Assembly (NCBI GenBank): GCA_018401885.1
Contig: JAGYKB010000009.1
Span: 29,470-93,469, forward strand
Length of the DNA stretch: 64,000 bases
Source of the DNA: Gammaproteobacteria bacterium
GTDB taxonomy: Bacteria; Pseudomonadota; Gammaproteobacteria; Pseudomonadales; Pseudohongiellaceae
Direction of reading: 5' to 3'
This document shows, one piece after another, positions 18,085-27,594 of this stretch (the stretch's first letter is position 1; each line of letters starts with the position of its first letter). The notes below the pieces were generated by a model that did no database searches, had not been told where the DNA came from, and saw only the letters and a list, made by a program, of their open reading frames with translations. The translations under genes were made by a program, and so were the position numbers.

Positions 18085-18417
18085 TTATGCGCGATCGCCG
18101 ATAAGAATAGTGCGTGCATCAGCGCCCTTGGCGCAAAGGAGGGACAGGTAGAGCGTCAAAAACAATGCGCCGCCAAAAAAGGCTAACACCGCAAGTCCGA
18201 GACCTTTAGTAGAGAATGCATGTCGCCATGCCACCCACAGCGCACTGAACGAAAGCATCATCATAAAATCTAAATTGAACTGGCCAGGCCAGGCGACCGC
18301 AGCCATATCGCCGAAGAAAACAGCGAATAGGTTGATCCCATAGTCAGCAATAACCACAAGCGTATAGCCGCTTAAAATAATGAGCATTGCGAGTAGGTAA
18401 AATCTAAACAGGGCCAT
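18085..18417 (-). CDS. Small membrane protein of unknown function
   Basis: 110 residues from ATG 18417. This start has AGAGGAA about eight bases upstream and gives the clean MALFRFYLLAMLIILSGY beginning; an upstream ATG at 18453 is possible. Three membrane helices are apparent: about 5-27, 45-63 (FNLDFMMMLSFSALWVAWRH) and 71-92 (GLGLAVLAFFGGALFLTLYLS). The length and the 'ADYGINLFAVFFGD...W.GQFN.DF' pattern recall small uncharacterised proteins of marine Gammaproteobacteria, but I cannot name a family. It may be cotranscribed with ubiA. Confidence 0.65.
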   Translation of the reverse strand: MALFRFYLLAMLIILSGYTLVVIADYGINLFAVFFGDMAAVAWPGQFNLDFMMMLSFSALWVAWRHAFSTKGLGLAVLAFFGGALFLTLYLSLLCAKGADARTILIGDRA

Positions 18418-18504
18418 TGTGTCATTCCTCTTGCTATTGTGACTGTCTGTCAATTGCTATCGGCGTAAGCAAAAACCACCTGAACGAGGTCGGCTTATCC
18501 TAAT

Positions 18505-20586
18505 TTATACATTTGCGTAATGAATATTCTCACCCAGCCAACGCCTGACCAGCGAGTCGACAACGTGTGGGTGTTGACTTAGTACATGGTCGGCGGCGTC
18601 TTTAACCTCGTCGAGCATTGCTGCATCGCGAACAAGATCGGCTATCCTAAATTCCATGAGCCCGGTTTGCGCGGTGCCGAGGACTTGCCCGGGCCCTCGC
18701 AGTTCGAGATCTTTCTCTGCGATATAAAACCCGTCGTTGCTTTCACGCATCACGCCGAGCCTCTCTTTGCCGTTGCGTGAGAGCGGACTTTGGTAAAGCA
18801 AAATACAGTGGCTTTTGATCGAGCCGCGTCCGACCCGTCCGCGGAGCTGATGCAGCTGAGCGAGACCCAGACGCTCGGGGTTCTCGATTACCATCAGGCT
18901 CGAATTAGGCACATCGACTCCTACTTCGATTACGGTTGTCGCAACGAGAAGATCGATTTCGGCCGCTTTGAAACGCGCCATGACCTCGGCTTTTTCACTC
19001 GGCTTCATGCGCCCGTGGACGAGGCCGACGCGCACCTGCGGCAGCTGTTCTGCTAGTTGCTGCGCCGTTACCTCCGCCGCCTGACACTGCAGCACCTCTG
19101 ACTCGTCTATTAACGTACATACCCAATAGGCTTGGCTGTGGTTTTCGCAGGCGGCGGCAATGCGCTCAATGACTTCGCCCCTGCGCTCGTTGGAAACAAT
19201 AAGTGTGTTAACCGGCGTGCGCCCCGGCGGCAGCTCATCAATAATCGAATTGTCTAAATCTGCGTAGGCACTCATCGCGAGCGTGCGCGGAATCGGCGTA
19301 GCAGTCATTACCAGCTGATGCGGATTGATGTGCATCGACGCGGCTTTGTCGCGCAGTGCGAGCCGCTGCTGCACGCCGAAACGATGTTGCTCGTCGATGA
19401 TAATGAGCCCGAGCTTTGCATAGTTCACCTCACCCTGAAACAGCGCATGAGTGCCGACGAGAATCTGGCAGTCGCCCGACGCAACGCGCTCGAGTTGCTC
19501 GGCGCGTGGTTTACCTTTCTGTTTGCCGCTGTGCCAGCCAACCTCGACACCCAAGGGCTCGAACCATTGCCTAAAATTCGCGGCGTGCTGCTCGGCGAGA
19601 ATTTCGGTGGGTGCCATCAGCGCAACTTGATAGCCAGCATCGATTGCGCGTAGCGCCGACAGCGCGGCAACTACCGTTTTTCCCGAGCCAACGTCGCCTT
19701 GCAGCAAGCGCAGCATTGGAGTCGGCCTAGAAAGGTCTTCACTGATCTCAGCGAACGCGCGACGCTGGCCGCCGGTTAATTCGAATGGCAGTGTAGAAAG
19801 AAAGCCGCGGATGAGTTGGTTTTCGCCGACAAACTGCGGCGCTGCCTGCGCGGCGACGTCCTCTCGCAGGCGACGTAGGCTAAGCCTATGAGTGAGTAGC
19901 TCTTCGAAGGCAAGACGATCTCGACCGGGATTTGGTGCCTCGCGATCCCAACCGCCAAAGGCATCAGCCGGTGGGCGATGAATATGTTTTATCGCGTCGG
20001 TAAGGCTGGCGAGATTGAATTTAGCGACAAGCTCACGGGGCAGGTAATCTTCGATCGCCTCATGTCCCACGACGAGATCTACAGCCTGTCCGATTATACT
20101 CCGAAGCCTCGGCTGCATAAGCCCTTCGGTTGTGGGATAAATCGGCGTGAGCGTGTCCGTCACTTCTTGATTTGCCTGTGAAAGAGGCTTGTATTCTGGA
20201 TGGAAGAGTTCAAAACCCGCGCGACCGTGTTTTACTTCACCATAAACCCGTAGCTGTGTGCCGACAGAAAGCGAGTCTTTTTGCGCCGCGCTAAAGTGGA
20301 AAAAGCGCAGCGTTATGCTACCCGATGAATCTCTTAGACTGCAGCGCAGACTTCGGCGTTTTCCAAACTGCAGCTCGCAGCTCGTTACCTCGCCTTCGAA
20401 CTGCATGTACTCACCAACTCTTGCGCGCGCGGTAAGCGTGATGCGGGTACGGTCTTCATAGCGAAGTGGGAGATGAAAGAGAAGGTCTTGTATCGAAGTA
20501 ATGCCAATAGCGGCGAGCTTTTTTTCCAGCGCAGGCCCCACACCTTTGAGTCGTGCAGGCGACATTGCATCGAGGCTCTTCACCAT
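18505..20586 (-). CDS. recG: ATP-dependent DNA helicase RecG
   Basis: 693 residues, normal RecG length. The N-terminal wedge domain has GVGPALEKKLAAIGITSIQDLLFHLPLRYEDRT. The helicase core has LLQGDVGSGKTVVAALSALRAI (Walker A), IIDEQHRFGVQQRL (DEQH) and MTATPIPRTLAMSAY. It continues with VHGRMKPSEKAEVM, VATTVIEVGVDVPNSSLMVIENPERLGLAQLHQLRGRVGRG and the translocation-motif region near FYIAEKDLELRGPGQVLGTAQTG. RecG remodels stalled forks and branched DNA. It is the last gene of the gmk-rpoZ-spoT-ridA-recG minus-strand run, a conserved gammaproteobacterial order. Confidence 0.97.
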   Translation of the reverse strand: MVKSLDAMSPARLKGVGPALEKKLAAIGITSIQDLLFHLPLRYEDRTRITLTARARVGEYMQFEGEVTSCELQFGKRRSLRCSLRDSSGSITLRFFHFSAAQKDSLSVGTQLRVYGEVKHGRAGFELFHPEYKPLSQANQEVTDTLTPIYPTTEGLMQPRLRSIIGQAVDLVVGHEAIEDYLPRELVAKFNLASLTDAIKHIHRPPADAFGGWDREAPNPGRDRLAFEELLTHRLSLRRLREDVAAQAAPQFVGENQLIRGFLSTLPFELTGGQRRAFAEISEDLSRPTPMLRLLQGDVGSGKTVVAALSALRAIDAGYQVALMAPTEILAEQHAANFRQWFEPLGVEVGWHSGKQKGKPRAEQLERVASGDCQILVGTHALFQGEVNYAKLGLIIIDEQHRFGVQQRLALRDKAASMHINPHQLVMTATPIPRTLAMSAYADLDNSIIDELPPGRTPVNTLIVSNERRGEVIERIAAACENHSQAYWVCTLIDESEVLQCQAAEVTAQQLAEQLPQVRVGLVHGRMKPSEKAEVMARFKAAEIDLLVATTVIEVGVDVPNSSLMVIENPERLGLAQLHQLRGRVGRGSIKSHCILLYQSPLSRNGKERLGVMRESNDGFYIAEKDLELRGPGQVLGTAQTGLMEFRIADLVRDAAMLDEVKDAADHVLSQHPHVVDSLVRRWLGENIHYANV

Positions 20587-20619
20587 AGGTCGGGCTCGCT
20601 CGGGATCAGAGGCGGATTT

Positions 20620-21003
20620 CTATAAACAAAGCACCGCGTCAATTTCGACGTTGACTCCCTTCGGCAGCGCCGAGACCTGTATCGTCGCGCGCGCAGGGTA
20701 AGGTTCGCTAAAATACTCCGCCATGATGGCATTCACTGCCGCGAAGTCGCCGAGATCGGTTAGGTAAATAGTAAGCTTGGCAGCGTGTGCCAGCGAGCCG
20801 CCAGCTGCCGCGCAAACCGCGATTAGGTTTTTAAACACCTGATGCGTCTGCGCTTCGATGCCACCGTCGACAACTTCCATCGTTTCCGGCACCAAGGGGA
20901 TCTGACCTGAGAGGAAAACCATCTGCCCCGATTTAATGGCCTGCGAATAGGGGCCAATCGCAGCGGGCGCGGCGGCGGTTTGAATCGGTTCTAACGTCGA
21001 CAT
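20620..21003 (-). CDS. ridA: Rid family reactive intermediate/imine deaminase (RidA)
   Basis: 127 residues from ATG 21003, chosen because AAGGA lies about eight bases upstream and the product then begins MSTLEPIQTAAAPAAIGPYSQAI. Diagnostic blocks include GQMVFLSGQIPLVPET, IEAQTHQVFKNLIAVCAAAGGSL, KLTIYLTDLGDFAAVN and the catalytic-arginine segment PYPARATIQVSALPKGVNVEIDAV. It hydrolyses 2-aminoacrylate and related enamine/imines released by PLP enzymes. It sits between spoT and recG, where trmH often lies in enterics. Confidence 0.96.
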   Translation of the reverse strand: MSTLEPIQTAAAPAAIGPYSQAIKSGQMVFLSGQIPLVPETMEVVDGGIEAQTHQVFKNLIAVCAAAGGSLAHAAKLTIYLTDLGDFAAVNAIMAEYFSEPYPARATIQVSALPKGVNVEIDAVLCL

Positions 21004-21051
21004 AATCATTTCCTTGGTGGTGTTTCTGAGCAAGCTAAAACGCGGAATAAG

Positions 21052-23247
21052 TTACTCGTTAGCGCCTAAGATGCTCTTGATAGTTTTTCGAACCTTGCGG
21101 CTCTTCACGCGCGTCACTTTGAGCACCGAGCGAATAAGTCGGACTTTCTTTAAGACACGCGCGAGATGAATACGATTGCGCACATTCAAGCTTAGATTAA
21201 CGATGCTGAAGCGTGCGTCGCGTTCGACGGTCGAAATGCGTTCGATGTTTGCTTCGCAGCCAGTAATAGTGGTTGCAAGCGTCGCGATGATACCGCGCTG
21301 GTTTTCGAGCTCTACACGTAGGTCAACAGAGAATTCACCCTTAACGTCAGGATCCCAGCGCACCGAGACACACTTCTCTGGATCGTCAATGATCTCAGCG
21401 ATGTTGTTACAGTCTTCGGTATGAATCACCATGCCGCGACCCGTGCTGATATGCCCAACGATCGGGTCGCCGGGAATCGGATGACAGCATTTTGCATAGC
21501 TCATCACCATGCCTTCGGAGCCGCGAATGTCGATAGAACCTTGGCGGTTTGACTCTTCCAAAGCATCGACAGCACTGAGCTCTTCGTTGTTGCTTAGGCG
21601 CTGCGCGACCATAAACGACATGCGATTGCCTAGGCCAATTTCGGCGAGCAGAGCGTCCAGTGACTCGAGCTGCGTTTGCTTAAGTACAGAATCAATGTTG
21701 GCAGGAGGTAAGTCGTCGATTGTTGTGCCAAAACCTGCGAGTGCTTTGGTAAGCAGTCGTCTGCCGAGCGCGACAGATTCAGAGACTTTTTGATTTTTTA
21801 AATAGTGGCGAATGTTGCTTCGCGCTTTCCCCGTAACTACAAAACTGAGCCATGCAGGATTAGGCTGCGTGCCGGGCGCGGTAATAATTTCAACTGTTTG
21901 ACCGCTCTGAAGCGGCTCACTCAGCGGCGCGAGACGACGACTTATGCGGCACGCGACGCAGGAGTTGCCTACGTCGGTGTGAATCGCATAGGCGAAATCG
22001 ACGGCGGTTGAACCGGTTGGTAATTCGAAAATAGTGCCCTTCGGCGTGAACACGTAGATCTCGTCTGGGAAGAGATCGATTTTCACGTTCTCGATAAATT
22101 CGAGTGAGTTGCCCGCGTGCTTTTGCAATTCGAGTAAGCCGTTTACCCATTCGCGGGCGCGCCCGTGAGCGTTGCCGGGTAGGTCTTCGTTTGACTTATA
22201 CAACCAGTGCGCGGCGATACCGTTGTTCGCCATCGCCTCCATTTCTTCGGTGCGAATCTGAATTTCGATCGGTACACCGTGCATGCCAAAAAGCGTCGTA
22301 TGAAGTGACTGATAGCCGTTTGCCTTGGGAATGGCGATGTAATCTTTAAAGCGTCCGGGAACAGGTTTGTACAAACTGTGAACGGCGCCGAGCACGCGGT
22401 AGCAGGTGTCCGCTTTGTCGACGACTATTCTAAACGCGTAAACATCCATGATGTCGGAAAACGACTTACGCTGGCTGCGCATTTTCTCGTAAATGCTATA
22501 GAGGTGTTTTTCGCGGCCGCTACAGCGGCCTACTAATCCCTCGCGCTCGAGACACGCCTCTATCGAGGTTTGAATTTTAGTGATGATCTCTTTGCGATTG
22601 CCTCGTATCGCCCTTACCGCCGCATCGATGCGACGAGCGCGCATCGGATAGAGCGCGTTAAAACCAAGCTCTTCGAATTCGACGCGCACATTATTCATGC
22701 CGAGGCGGTTGGCGATTGGCGAATAGATGTCTAGGGTCTCGCGCGCGATTCGTCGGCGCTTCTCCGGAGTGAGGACTTCGAGCGTGCGCATGTTATGTAG
22801 GCGATCGGCGATCTTGACCAAGATGACTCGCAGATCTTTGGCCATCGCCATCGCCATCTTTTGAAAGTTCTCGGCCTGCGCTTCGGCGCGACTCGAAAAA
22901 GTCATTTTGTTGAGCTTGCTGACACCATCGACGAGCTCAGCAACACTGCCGCCAAACTGGGTCTTGATCGCGGTCTTGGTGATGCCGGTGTCTTCGATCA
23001 CATCGTGTAGCATCGCGGCCATGAGGCTCTGCGGGTCCATGTGCATTTCGCACAGAATGCCGGCGACGGCTAAGGGGTGAGTGACATAGGGCTCGCCGCT
23101 GCGGCGAAACTGCCCCTCGTGCGCCTGTTCGGCGTAGTAATAAGCGCGGCGAATGCCGTTAATCTGATCGCGATTGAGGTATGAAGAGAGACCCGACGCC
23201 AGTGCGTCGATAGACTCAACGGGTGGGGCGATGGCGGTGACGGGCAC
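21052..23247 (-). CDS. spoT: Bifunctional (p)ppGpp synthetase/hydrolase SpoT
   Basis: 731 residues. The HD hydrolase domain is intact (VTHPLAVAGILCEMHMDPQSLMAAMLHDVIEDT, with HD and ED residues, then KIADRLHNMRTL). The synthetase domain carries RFKDYIAIPKANGYQSLHTTLFG and the EIQIRTEEM block. TGS (IYVFTPKGTIFELPTGSTAVDFAYAIHT) and a C-terminal ACT domain follow. Intact HD residues identify SpoT rather than hydrolase-dead RelA. It starts with GTG 23247 preceded by GGGAGAG. It adjusts (p)ppGpp in response to starvation. It follows rpoZ by 61 bp, and omega also contributes to the ppGpp response. Confidence 0.96.
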   Translation of the reverse strand: MPVTAIAPPVESIDALASGLSSYLNRDQINGIRRAYYYAEQAHEGQFRRSGEPYVTHPLAVAGILCEMHMDPQSLMAAMLHDVIEDTGITKTAIKTQFGGSVAELVDGVSKLNKMTFSSRAEAQAENFQKMAMAMAKDLRVILVKIADRLHNMRTLEVLTPEKRRRIARETLDIYSPIANRLGMNNVRVEFEELGFNALYPMRARRIDAAVRAIRGNRKEIITKIQTSIEACLEREGLVGRCSGREKHLYSIYEKMRSQRKSFSDIMDVYAFRIVVDKADTCYRVLGAVHSLYKPVPGRFKDYIAIPKANGYQSLHTTLFGMHGVPIEIQIRTEEMEAMANNGIAAHWLYKSNEDLPGNAHGRAREWVNGLLELQKHAGNSLEFIENVKIDLFPDEIYVFTPKGTIFELPTGSTAVDFAYAIHTDVGNSCVACRISRRLAPLSEPLQSGQTVEIITAPGTQPNPAWLSFVVTGKARSNIRHYLKNQKVSESVALGRRLLTKALAGFGTTIDDLPPANIDSVLKQTQLESLDALLAEIGLGNRMSFMVAQRLSNNEELSAVDALEESNRQGSIDIRGSEGMVMSYAKCCHPIPGDPIVGHISTGRGMVIHTEDCNNIAEIIDDPEKCVSVRWDPDVKGEFSVDLRVELENQRGIIATLATTITGCEANIERISTVERDARFSIVNLSLNVRNRIHLARVLKKVRLIRSVLKVTRVKSRKVRKTIKSILGANE

Positions 23248-23308
23248 TTAACTCTCCCTCTCATCAACCCGCTGGCAAAAGAGCCGCGGGTGCGGCACTT
23301 GGAACTTC

Positions 23309-23668
23309 CTAGTCTTCTACTTCTTCTGCAGCGGCTTGATCTGCACCCACTTCTTGTGCGTCGTCTGCGAGAATGATGTCGGCTGCAGCGGCTTCAATAG
23401 CGGCTTCGGCTTCGGCAAGTGCGTTCACCTCGGCTTCCATATCGATCTCTTCGAGTTCGTGACGTGGCTTCGCCTTCAGGATATCGGCGTTAACATGCCC
23501 CTCGGCGATTTCGCGTAGCGCGATAACCGTTGGCTTGTCGTTGTCTGCGGCGACCATCGGGTCTTTACCACCCGTCTGGATTTGACGCGCGCGCTTGCTC
23601 GACACCATGACGAGCTCGAAGCGATTCTCTACGTTGTCTAAGCAGTCTTCTACAGTAATGCGTGCCAT
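23309..23668 (-). CDS. rpoZ: RNA polymerase omega subunit (RpoZ), with extended acidic C-terminus
   Basis: 119 residues. The first 75 are canonical omega: [34 protein letters not shown], then [15 protein letters not shown]. The MAR start is where omega forms a ppGpp site with beta-prime. After about residue 75 there is an Ala/Glu/Asp-rich tail ([21 protein letters not shown]...EEVED), making the protein about 28 residues longer than the 91-residue E. coli omega. It lies between gmk and spoT in the conserved order. The 198-bp gap downstream to gmk shows no convincing element. Confidence 0.96.
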   Translation of the reverse strand: MARITVEDCLDNVENRFELVMVSSKRARQIQTGGKDPMVAADNDKPTVIALREIAEGHVNADILKAKPRHELEEIDMEAEVNALAEAEAAIEAAAADIILADDAQEVGADQAAAEEVED

Positions 23669-23866
23669 TTCAGTACCTTATACCATTGTGGGGCGTACCC
23701 CGAATTTAATCTAGCGGGAGTCGCTGGGATTATTCACAGCGGGTCAGCGATTTTACGCAATGTTGCGCGAAATTGCAGTCTTTTCAGCCAAATCAGCGAG
23801 TTAAATTGCCGCCGCCCCGCGGCCTACTGGTTGAACCCCGTCGATTATTAGCCGCTTACTAGTTGC

Positions 23867-24499
23867 TTACGAGTCGCTTAGCAGTGCGCTTAGCATTGCC
23901 TCGAGGCGCTGTGACTGCACTTCACAGCTGAGCCTCTGTGACAAAATAACCGTTTTAAGATCCGCGAGCGCAGTATCGAAATCGTCGTTTACAAGAATAT
24001 AGTCCGCTTCCTTAACATGCGATATTTCGGCGACCGCCTGCCGCATTCGGCGTGCAATCGTCTCGGCGTCGTCCTGTCCACGACCTGTAAGCCTCTGCGT
24101 AAGCGCGTCGAGCGAAGGTGGAAGAACGAATATTGAACATGCCGAGGGGTGCTGTTCGCGCACCTGCGCCGCGCCTTGCCAATCGATCTCGAGAATGACA
24201 TCGATGCCCAAAGCCAGCTGCTCGTTGACCCATGTTTTCGACGTGCCATAAAAATTGCCATAGACCTCGGCGCTTTCGAAAAACTCTTCGGCTTGGCGCA
24301 TCGCGCTGAAGGCCTCTTCGTCGATGAAGTGATAGTTAACCCCGTTGACCTCACCGGCGCGCGGCGCACGCGTCGTATGCGATACCGACACGCGCAGCGA
24401 TTCGGTGCTTTCGACAAGCGCCTTCACGAGACTGGTCTTACCGGCACCTGAAGGCGCAGTGACGATAAACAGGGTGGCTTTGGAGGCTTGATCTGACAT
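23867..24499 (-). CDS. gmk: Guanylate kinase (Gmk)
   Basis: 210 residues from ATG 24499 (MSDQASKATLFIVTAPSGAGKTSLVKAL). A longer frame from 24529 is less likely because AGAGAG lies just upstream of the inner ATG. P-loop APSGAGKTS, the GMP-binding VSHTTRAPRAGEVNGVNYHFIDEE with conserved Arg and Tyr, DVILEIDWQGAAQVR, and the lid region ARRMRQAVAEISHVKEADYILVNDDF are all intact. It phosphorylates GMP to GDP. First gene of the gmk-rpoZ-spoT run. Confidence 0.96.
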   Translation of the reverse strand: MSDQASKATLFIVTAPSGAGKTSLVKALVESTESLRVSVSHTTRAPRAGEVNGVNYHFIDEEAFSAMRQAEEFFESAEVYGNFYGTSKTWVNEQLALGIDVILEIDWQGAAQVREQHPSACSIFVLPPSLDALTQRLTGRGQDDAETIARRMRQAVAEISHVKEADYILVNDDFDTALADLKTVILSQRLSCEVQSQRLEAMLSALLSDS

Positions 24500-24564
24500 G
24501 CATTGACTCTCTTTCGCGTGAAACTTCATTATCCGCTAGAACGGCTTTAGAGTGTAGAGTCTAT

Positions 24565-24639
24565 CGGTTAGATCCAAAGCGGTTAGATTCAAAGCGGTTA
24601 GATTCAAAGCGGTTAGATTTAAAGCGGTTAGATTCAGAC
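24565..24639. repeat. 15-bp tandem repeat (five copies) upstream of gmk
   Basis: Five head-to-tail units of CGGTTAGATTCAAAG run from 24565 to 24639. The first (GATCC) and fourth (GATTT) have one substitution and the last is degraded. The array lies 66-140 bp upstream of the gmk start codon, in the gap before the convergent-side secreted-protein gene. It is not part of any reading frame I would call real. Confidence 0.93.
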
Positions 24640-24793
24640 GTCCATATTAAAAGCGGCGAGACGAAGAGTGCTATGACCTTTAGTCGTAACATAACATCGC
24701 TGATGGAAATATTATTCGGAATATTTCTGAAATCAAAAGCGCAAGGGGCGCCCAGTCACCCCTCACTCACAAGATTCTGTTTGAGCCGACTGT

Positions 24794-25822
24794 TTATTTA
24801 GACTCAGCCTCTCTCTCAGCGCGTCTTGCGCCTGCCAAAATGCCCGGCATCGCGTAATTACCCTCATGACACGCGTATTCGTAGAGGCGGCCATCGGTCG
24901 CATGAAAGCTTAGTTCGGCGGTCCACGGCTGACTGTAAAGATTACTGTCGTCGACCGTGAATTGGTAGACAATCTCGGTGTCGCTGTAGCGCGTAAAGCG
25001 CTCGGTAATTTTGCCCGCCGCCGAAATCGGTACAGAGCTTTGTTGCATCTGCTGTGAATTGATATTTACTGTTTCCACTATCAGCGTGTCGCCTTCATAC
25101 CAGCCCACCGAGTCGCCAAACCATTGCTGAAGGACCGACGGGCGGCGATTGGCTCGCGCCTCTTCTTCCGAATCAAACGTTGGGATTATGCGAGCATCGT
25201 GCGCCATTTCCACCAAAATGGTCACATAGTCGTCGGTTTGAACAAACTGGTAGGTGCTGTTATACAGCGTGCCCATCATGCCCGGGCCTGCGGTATTACC
25301 AAAGCCGATCAAACACCGCTCCGCCAACGGCAGCGCCTCGGGGCCAGAATTGTCGCCAATGCCGGTTAGGTAGCGGTAGCCGAAGCTCTTTCGATTCAGA
25401 TCGACTAGCGGTTCTTCGAGTCGCGGGATCTGGCCATTGGGCGGATCTATTATGTAAGACGTGCGGAATTCGCCCATTACATTGGCAAGCTGCGAGCCTG
25501 GGTCAGTCCAGAACGAGTTATAGCCCCTGAGTCCAAAATCGATGCTGCCCGCAGGCGGCGCGCCGTCAGGCGTTTCTGCTGGCGCACTCTCGTCGAAATC
25601 ACCCGGCGCAATGCCGGCGATCGGCGTACCGTCAGCGATCTGCTGCGCTAGATCGGCATTTACGACAAGCGGGTCGACGCCCTCGGGACGGGTTAGCCCG
25701 GTTAGCGACATATTCGTGAACGTCCCGTTTAGATCGGGGCGCTGGGCGAAGGCTGCATTTGTTGCGACAAGACTCAATGCTGCAGCGAGTAATGTGTGGG
25801 TGAGGCGGATTGCTATCGACAT
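24794..25822 (-). CDS. Secreted protein of unknown function
   Basis: 342 residues with a clear Sec signal peptide (HTLLAAALSLVATNAAFAQR, cleavage after AFA about residue 26). The mature N-terminus, RPDLNGTFTN...LTRPE, and central blocks FGYRYLTGIGDNSGPEALPLAERCLIGF and GWYEGDTLIVETVNIN are visible. The latter resembles a motif I associate with a large set of uncharacterised exported proteins of Acidobacteria and marine Gammaproteobacteria ('W.GDTLVVET.NF'). The C-terminal WTAELSFHATDGRLYEYACHEGNYAM block also fits that family. Two lone Cys residues are present. GAGGAG precedes ATG 25822. It diverges from the fasciclin gene. No function is known to me. Confidence 0.75.
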   Translation of the reverse strand: MSIAIRLTHTLLAAALSLVATNAAFAQRPDLNGTFTNMSLTGLTRPEGVDPLVVNADLAQQIADGTPIAGIAPGDFDESAPAETPDGAPPAGSIDFGLRGYNSFWTDPGSQLANVMGEFRTSYIIDPPNGQIPRLEEPLVDLNRKSFGYRYLTGIGDNSGPEALPLAERCLIGFGNTAGPGMMGTLYNSTYQFVQTDDYVTILVEMAHDARIIPTFDSEEEARANRRPSVLQQWFGDSVGWYEGDTLIVETVNINSQQMQQSSVPISAAGKITERFTRYSDTEIVYQFTVDDSNLYSQPWTAELSFHATDGRLYEYACHEGNYAMPGILAGARRAEREAESK

Positions 25823-25968
25823 GATGGTCTCCTCGACTGTGTTTTAACGACATACGGCACTATTTATATCAGAGAAAAACACTTTGGTCAGGTGCAGTCT
25901 GATCTGTTCTTTGGGTTTTGGCGTTAATGAGTAGCTCCAAACACATTCTTCTATTAAGGACATCCAAG

Positions 25969-26472
25969 ATGATTAACACACTACGCACGTTGTTCATCGC
26001 ATTAAGCTTCACCGTATTCTCTACTGTTTCACTTGCCGACCACCACGGTGGCGGGCATGCAAAAGACATCGTCGATACAGCTGTCGAAGCCGGCTCATTT
26101 AGCACACTCGTCGCAGCTGTCCAGGCGGCAGGTTTGGTCGACACGTTAAAAGGCGAAGGCCCCTTCACTGTATTCGCACCAACTGACGAAGCGTTCGCTG
26201 CATTACCAGCAGGCACGGTCGAGAATCTTCTTAAACCCGAGAATATCTCAACGCTTGCCGGAATACTGACCTACCACGTATTGCCAGGTAAGGTGATGTC
26301 AGCTGACATCGCTGGCAAGTCACTAGAAGCGGCTACCGTCCAGGGCATGAATCTCGCTATCGATGCAACCGACGGCGTAACAGTCAACGAGGCAAATGTC
26401 GTGACAGCTGACATCGAAACGTCGAACGGCGTGATTCACGTAATAGATAAAGTACTTATTCCCTCAATGTAA
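25969..26472 (+). CDS. Secreted fasciclin (FAS1)-domain protein
   Basis: 167 residues from ATG 25969, which has AAGGA eight bases upstream and yields the signal peptide [24 protein letters not shown] His-rich patch ([10 protein letters not shown]) follows the cleavage site. One complete FAS1 domain occupies the rest, with H1 motif [21 protein letters not shown], the [10 protein letters not shown] strand, and H2 motif [16 protein letters not shown]1 proteins act in adhesion or cell-surface association. A terminator follows, so it is likely monocistronic. Confidence 0.93.
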   Translation: MINTLRTLFIALSFTVFSTVSLADHHGGGHAKDIVDTAVEAGSFSTLVAAVQAAGLVDTLKGEGPFTVFAPTDEAFAALPAGTVENLLKPENISTLAGILTYHVLPGKVMSADIAGKSLEAATVQGMNLAIDATDGVTVNEANVVTADIETSNGVIHVIDKVLIPSM

Positions 26473-26496
26473 ATTTGAGATTGTAAGTGTTGAAAG

Positions 26497-26525
26497 AAAG
26501 CCGGCCTTTGAGCCGGCTTTTTTTT
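26497..26525 (+). terminator. Rho-independent terminator after the FAS1 gene
   Basis: Stem AAAGCCGGC (26497-26505) and GCCGGCTTT (26512-26520) with a 6-base loop, followed by a run of eight T in total (26518-26525). It lies 25 bp after the stop codon. Confidence 0.9.
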
Positions 26526-26549
26526 GGAAGTCGGTACCTATTTAACTAA

Positions 26550-26579
26550 AACTGGGTAACCAAAAACCGGGTAACGAAA
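26550..26579. repeat. 15-bp direct repeat upstream of yghU
   Basis: Two adjacent 15-bp units with a shared GGGTAAC core, AACTGGGTAACCAAA (26550-26564) and AACCGGGTAACGAAA (26565-26579), about 95 bp before the yghU start. Two mismatches separate the copies. Confidence 0.7.
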
Positions 26580-26674
26580 AGCTGGCAGCCCGTGGGGCGA
26601 ATGGAATAGAGTTACCTTCAGACCACTTTCGCCGAGATCGCTCTTTACGCCGAATTTTTCGACAGAGGAAACCC

Positions 26675-27505
26675 ATGACTGACGCAACCTACACCCCGCC
26701 CAAAGTATGGACATGGGACACCGAAAATGGTGGCCGTTTCAGTAAAATCAATCGGCCTATTGCTGGCGCTACGCATGAAAAGGATTTACCAGTGGGTGAA
26801 CACCCACTTCAGCTTTATTCGTTAGGCACACCGAATGGCGTTAAGGTAACGATGATGCTCGAGGAGCTTCTCGCGCTCGGTAGAGATGCCGAGTACGATG
26901 CGTTCTTGATTAACATCACAGAGGGCGAGCAGTTTAGCAGCGGCTTCGTAGCACTTAACCCAAATTCAAAAATCCCAGCGCTACTCGATACAGAGACCGG
27001 TATTCGCGTGTTCGAGTCCGGTGCCATTCTGCTTTATTTGGCCGAGAAATTTGACGCCTTTATACCTAAAGACTTATCCGGACGCACCGAATGTTATTCG
27101 TGGCTGATGTGGCAAATGGGCAGTGCTCCCTATCTCGGCGGCGGCTTTGGTCACTTCTACGCCTATGCACCGGAGAAATTCGAATACCCAATCGATAGAT
27201 TTAGTATGGAGGTTAAGCGCCAGCTCGACGTACTCGATCGAACCTTAGCTAACAACACGTATTTATGCGGCGACGACTATACAATTGCCGACATGGCAGT
27301 GTTCGCCTGGTACGGCTCGTTGGTTATTCATGATCTATACGCCGCCTCCGAATTTCTGTCAGTAGCGAGCTACAAAAACGTGGTCAGATGGGCTCAGCAG
27401 ATTGACGCGCGACCTGCTGTTGAGCGCGGCAAACGCGTAAATAAAATCTGGGGGCCAGAAAGCGAGCAGGTAGCCGAGCGCCATTCGGCCGCGGACTTGG
27501 ACTAG
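26675..27505 (+). CDS. yghU: Glutathione S-transferase family protein YghU (GSH-dependent disulfide reductase)
   Basis: 276 residues. The long N-terminal extension KVWTWDTENGGRFSKINRPIAG before the thioredoxin fold is specific to the YghU/YfcG-type nu-class GSTs. The thioredoxin-like domain has LYSLGTPNGVKVTMMLEELL, NPNSKIPAL with the cis-Pro, and FESGAILLYLAEKF. The alpha-helical C-terminal domain includes GDDYTIADMAVFAWYGSLV. Such enzymes bind two glutathiones and reduce small disulfides or peroxides. Length is close to E. coli YghU (288). No operon partner. Confidence 0.93.
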   Translation: MTDATYTPPKVWTWDTENGGRFSKINRPIAGATHEKDLPVGEHPLQLYSLGTPNGVKVTMMLEELLALGRDAEYDAFLINITEGEQFSSGFVALNPNSKIPALLDTETGIRVFESGAILLYLAEKFDAFIPKDLSGRTECYSWLMWQMGSAPYLGGGFGHFYAYAPEKFEYPIDRFSMEVKRQLDVLDRTLANNTYLCGDDYTIADMAVFAWYGSLVIHDLYAASEFLSVASYKNVVRWAQQIDARPAVERGKRVNKIWGPESEQVAERHSAADLD

Positions 27506-27594
27506 AAGACGAGTCTAATGCGACAGGATAAAAGCGGCGGCTTGCGAAAGAACTCCTCATGCCTACCGCTGCGTTTTAAACGCCTAGTAAAAAA

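Noticed and set aside
21052..23247. RelA instead of SpoT
   Set aside because: The HD hydrolase residues are intact and the gene follows rpoZ in the canonical spoT position.
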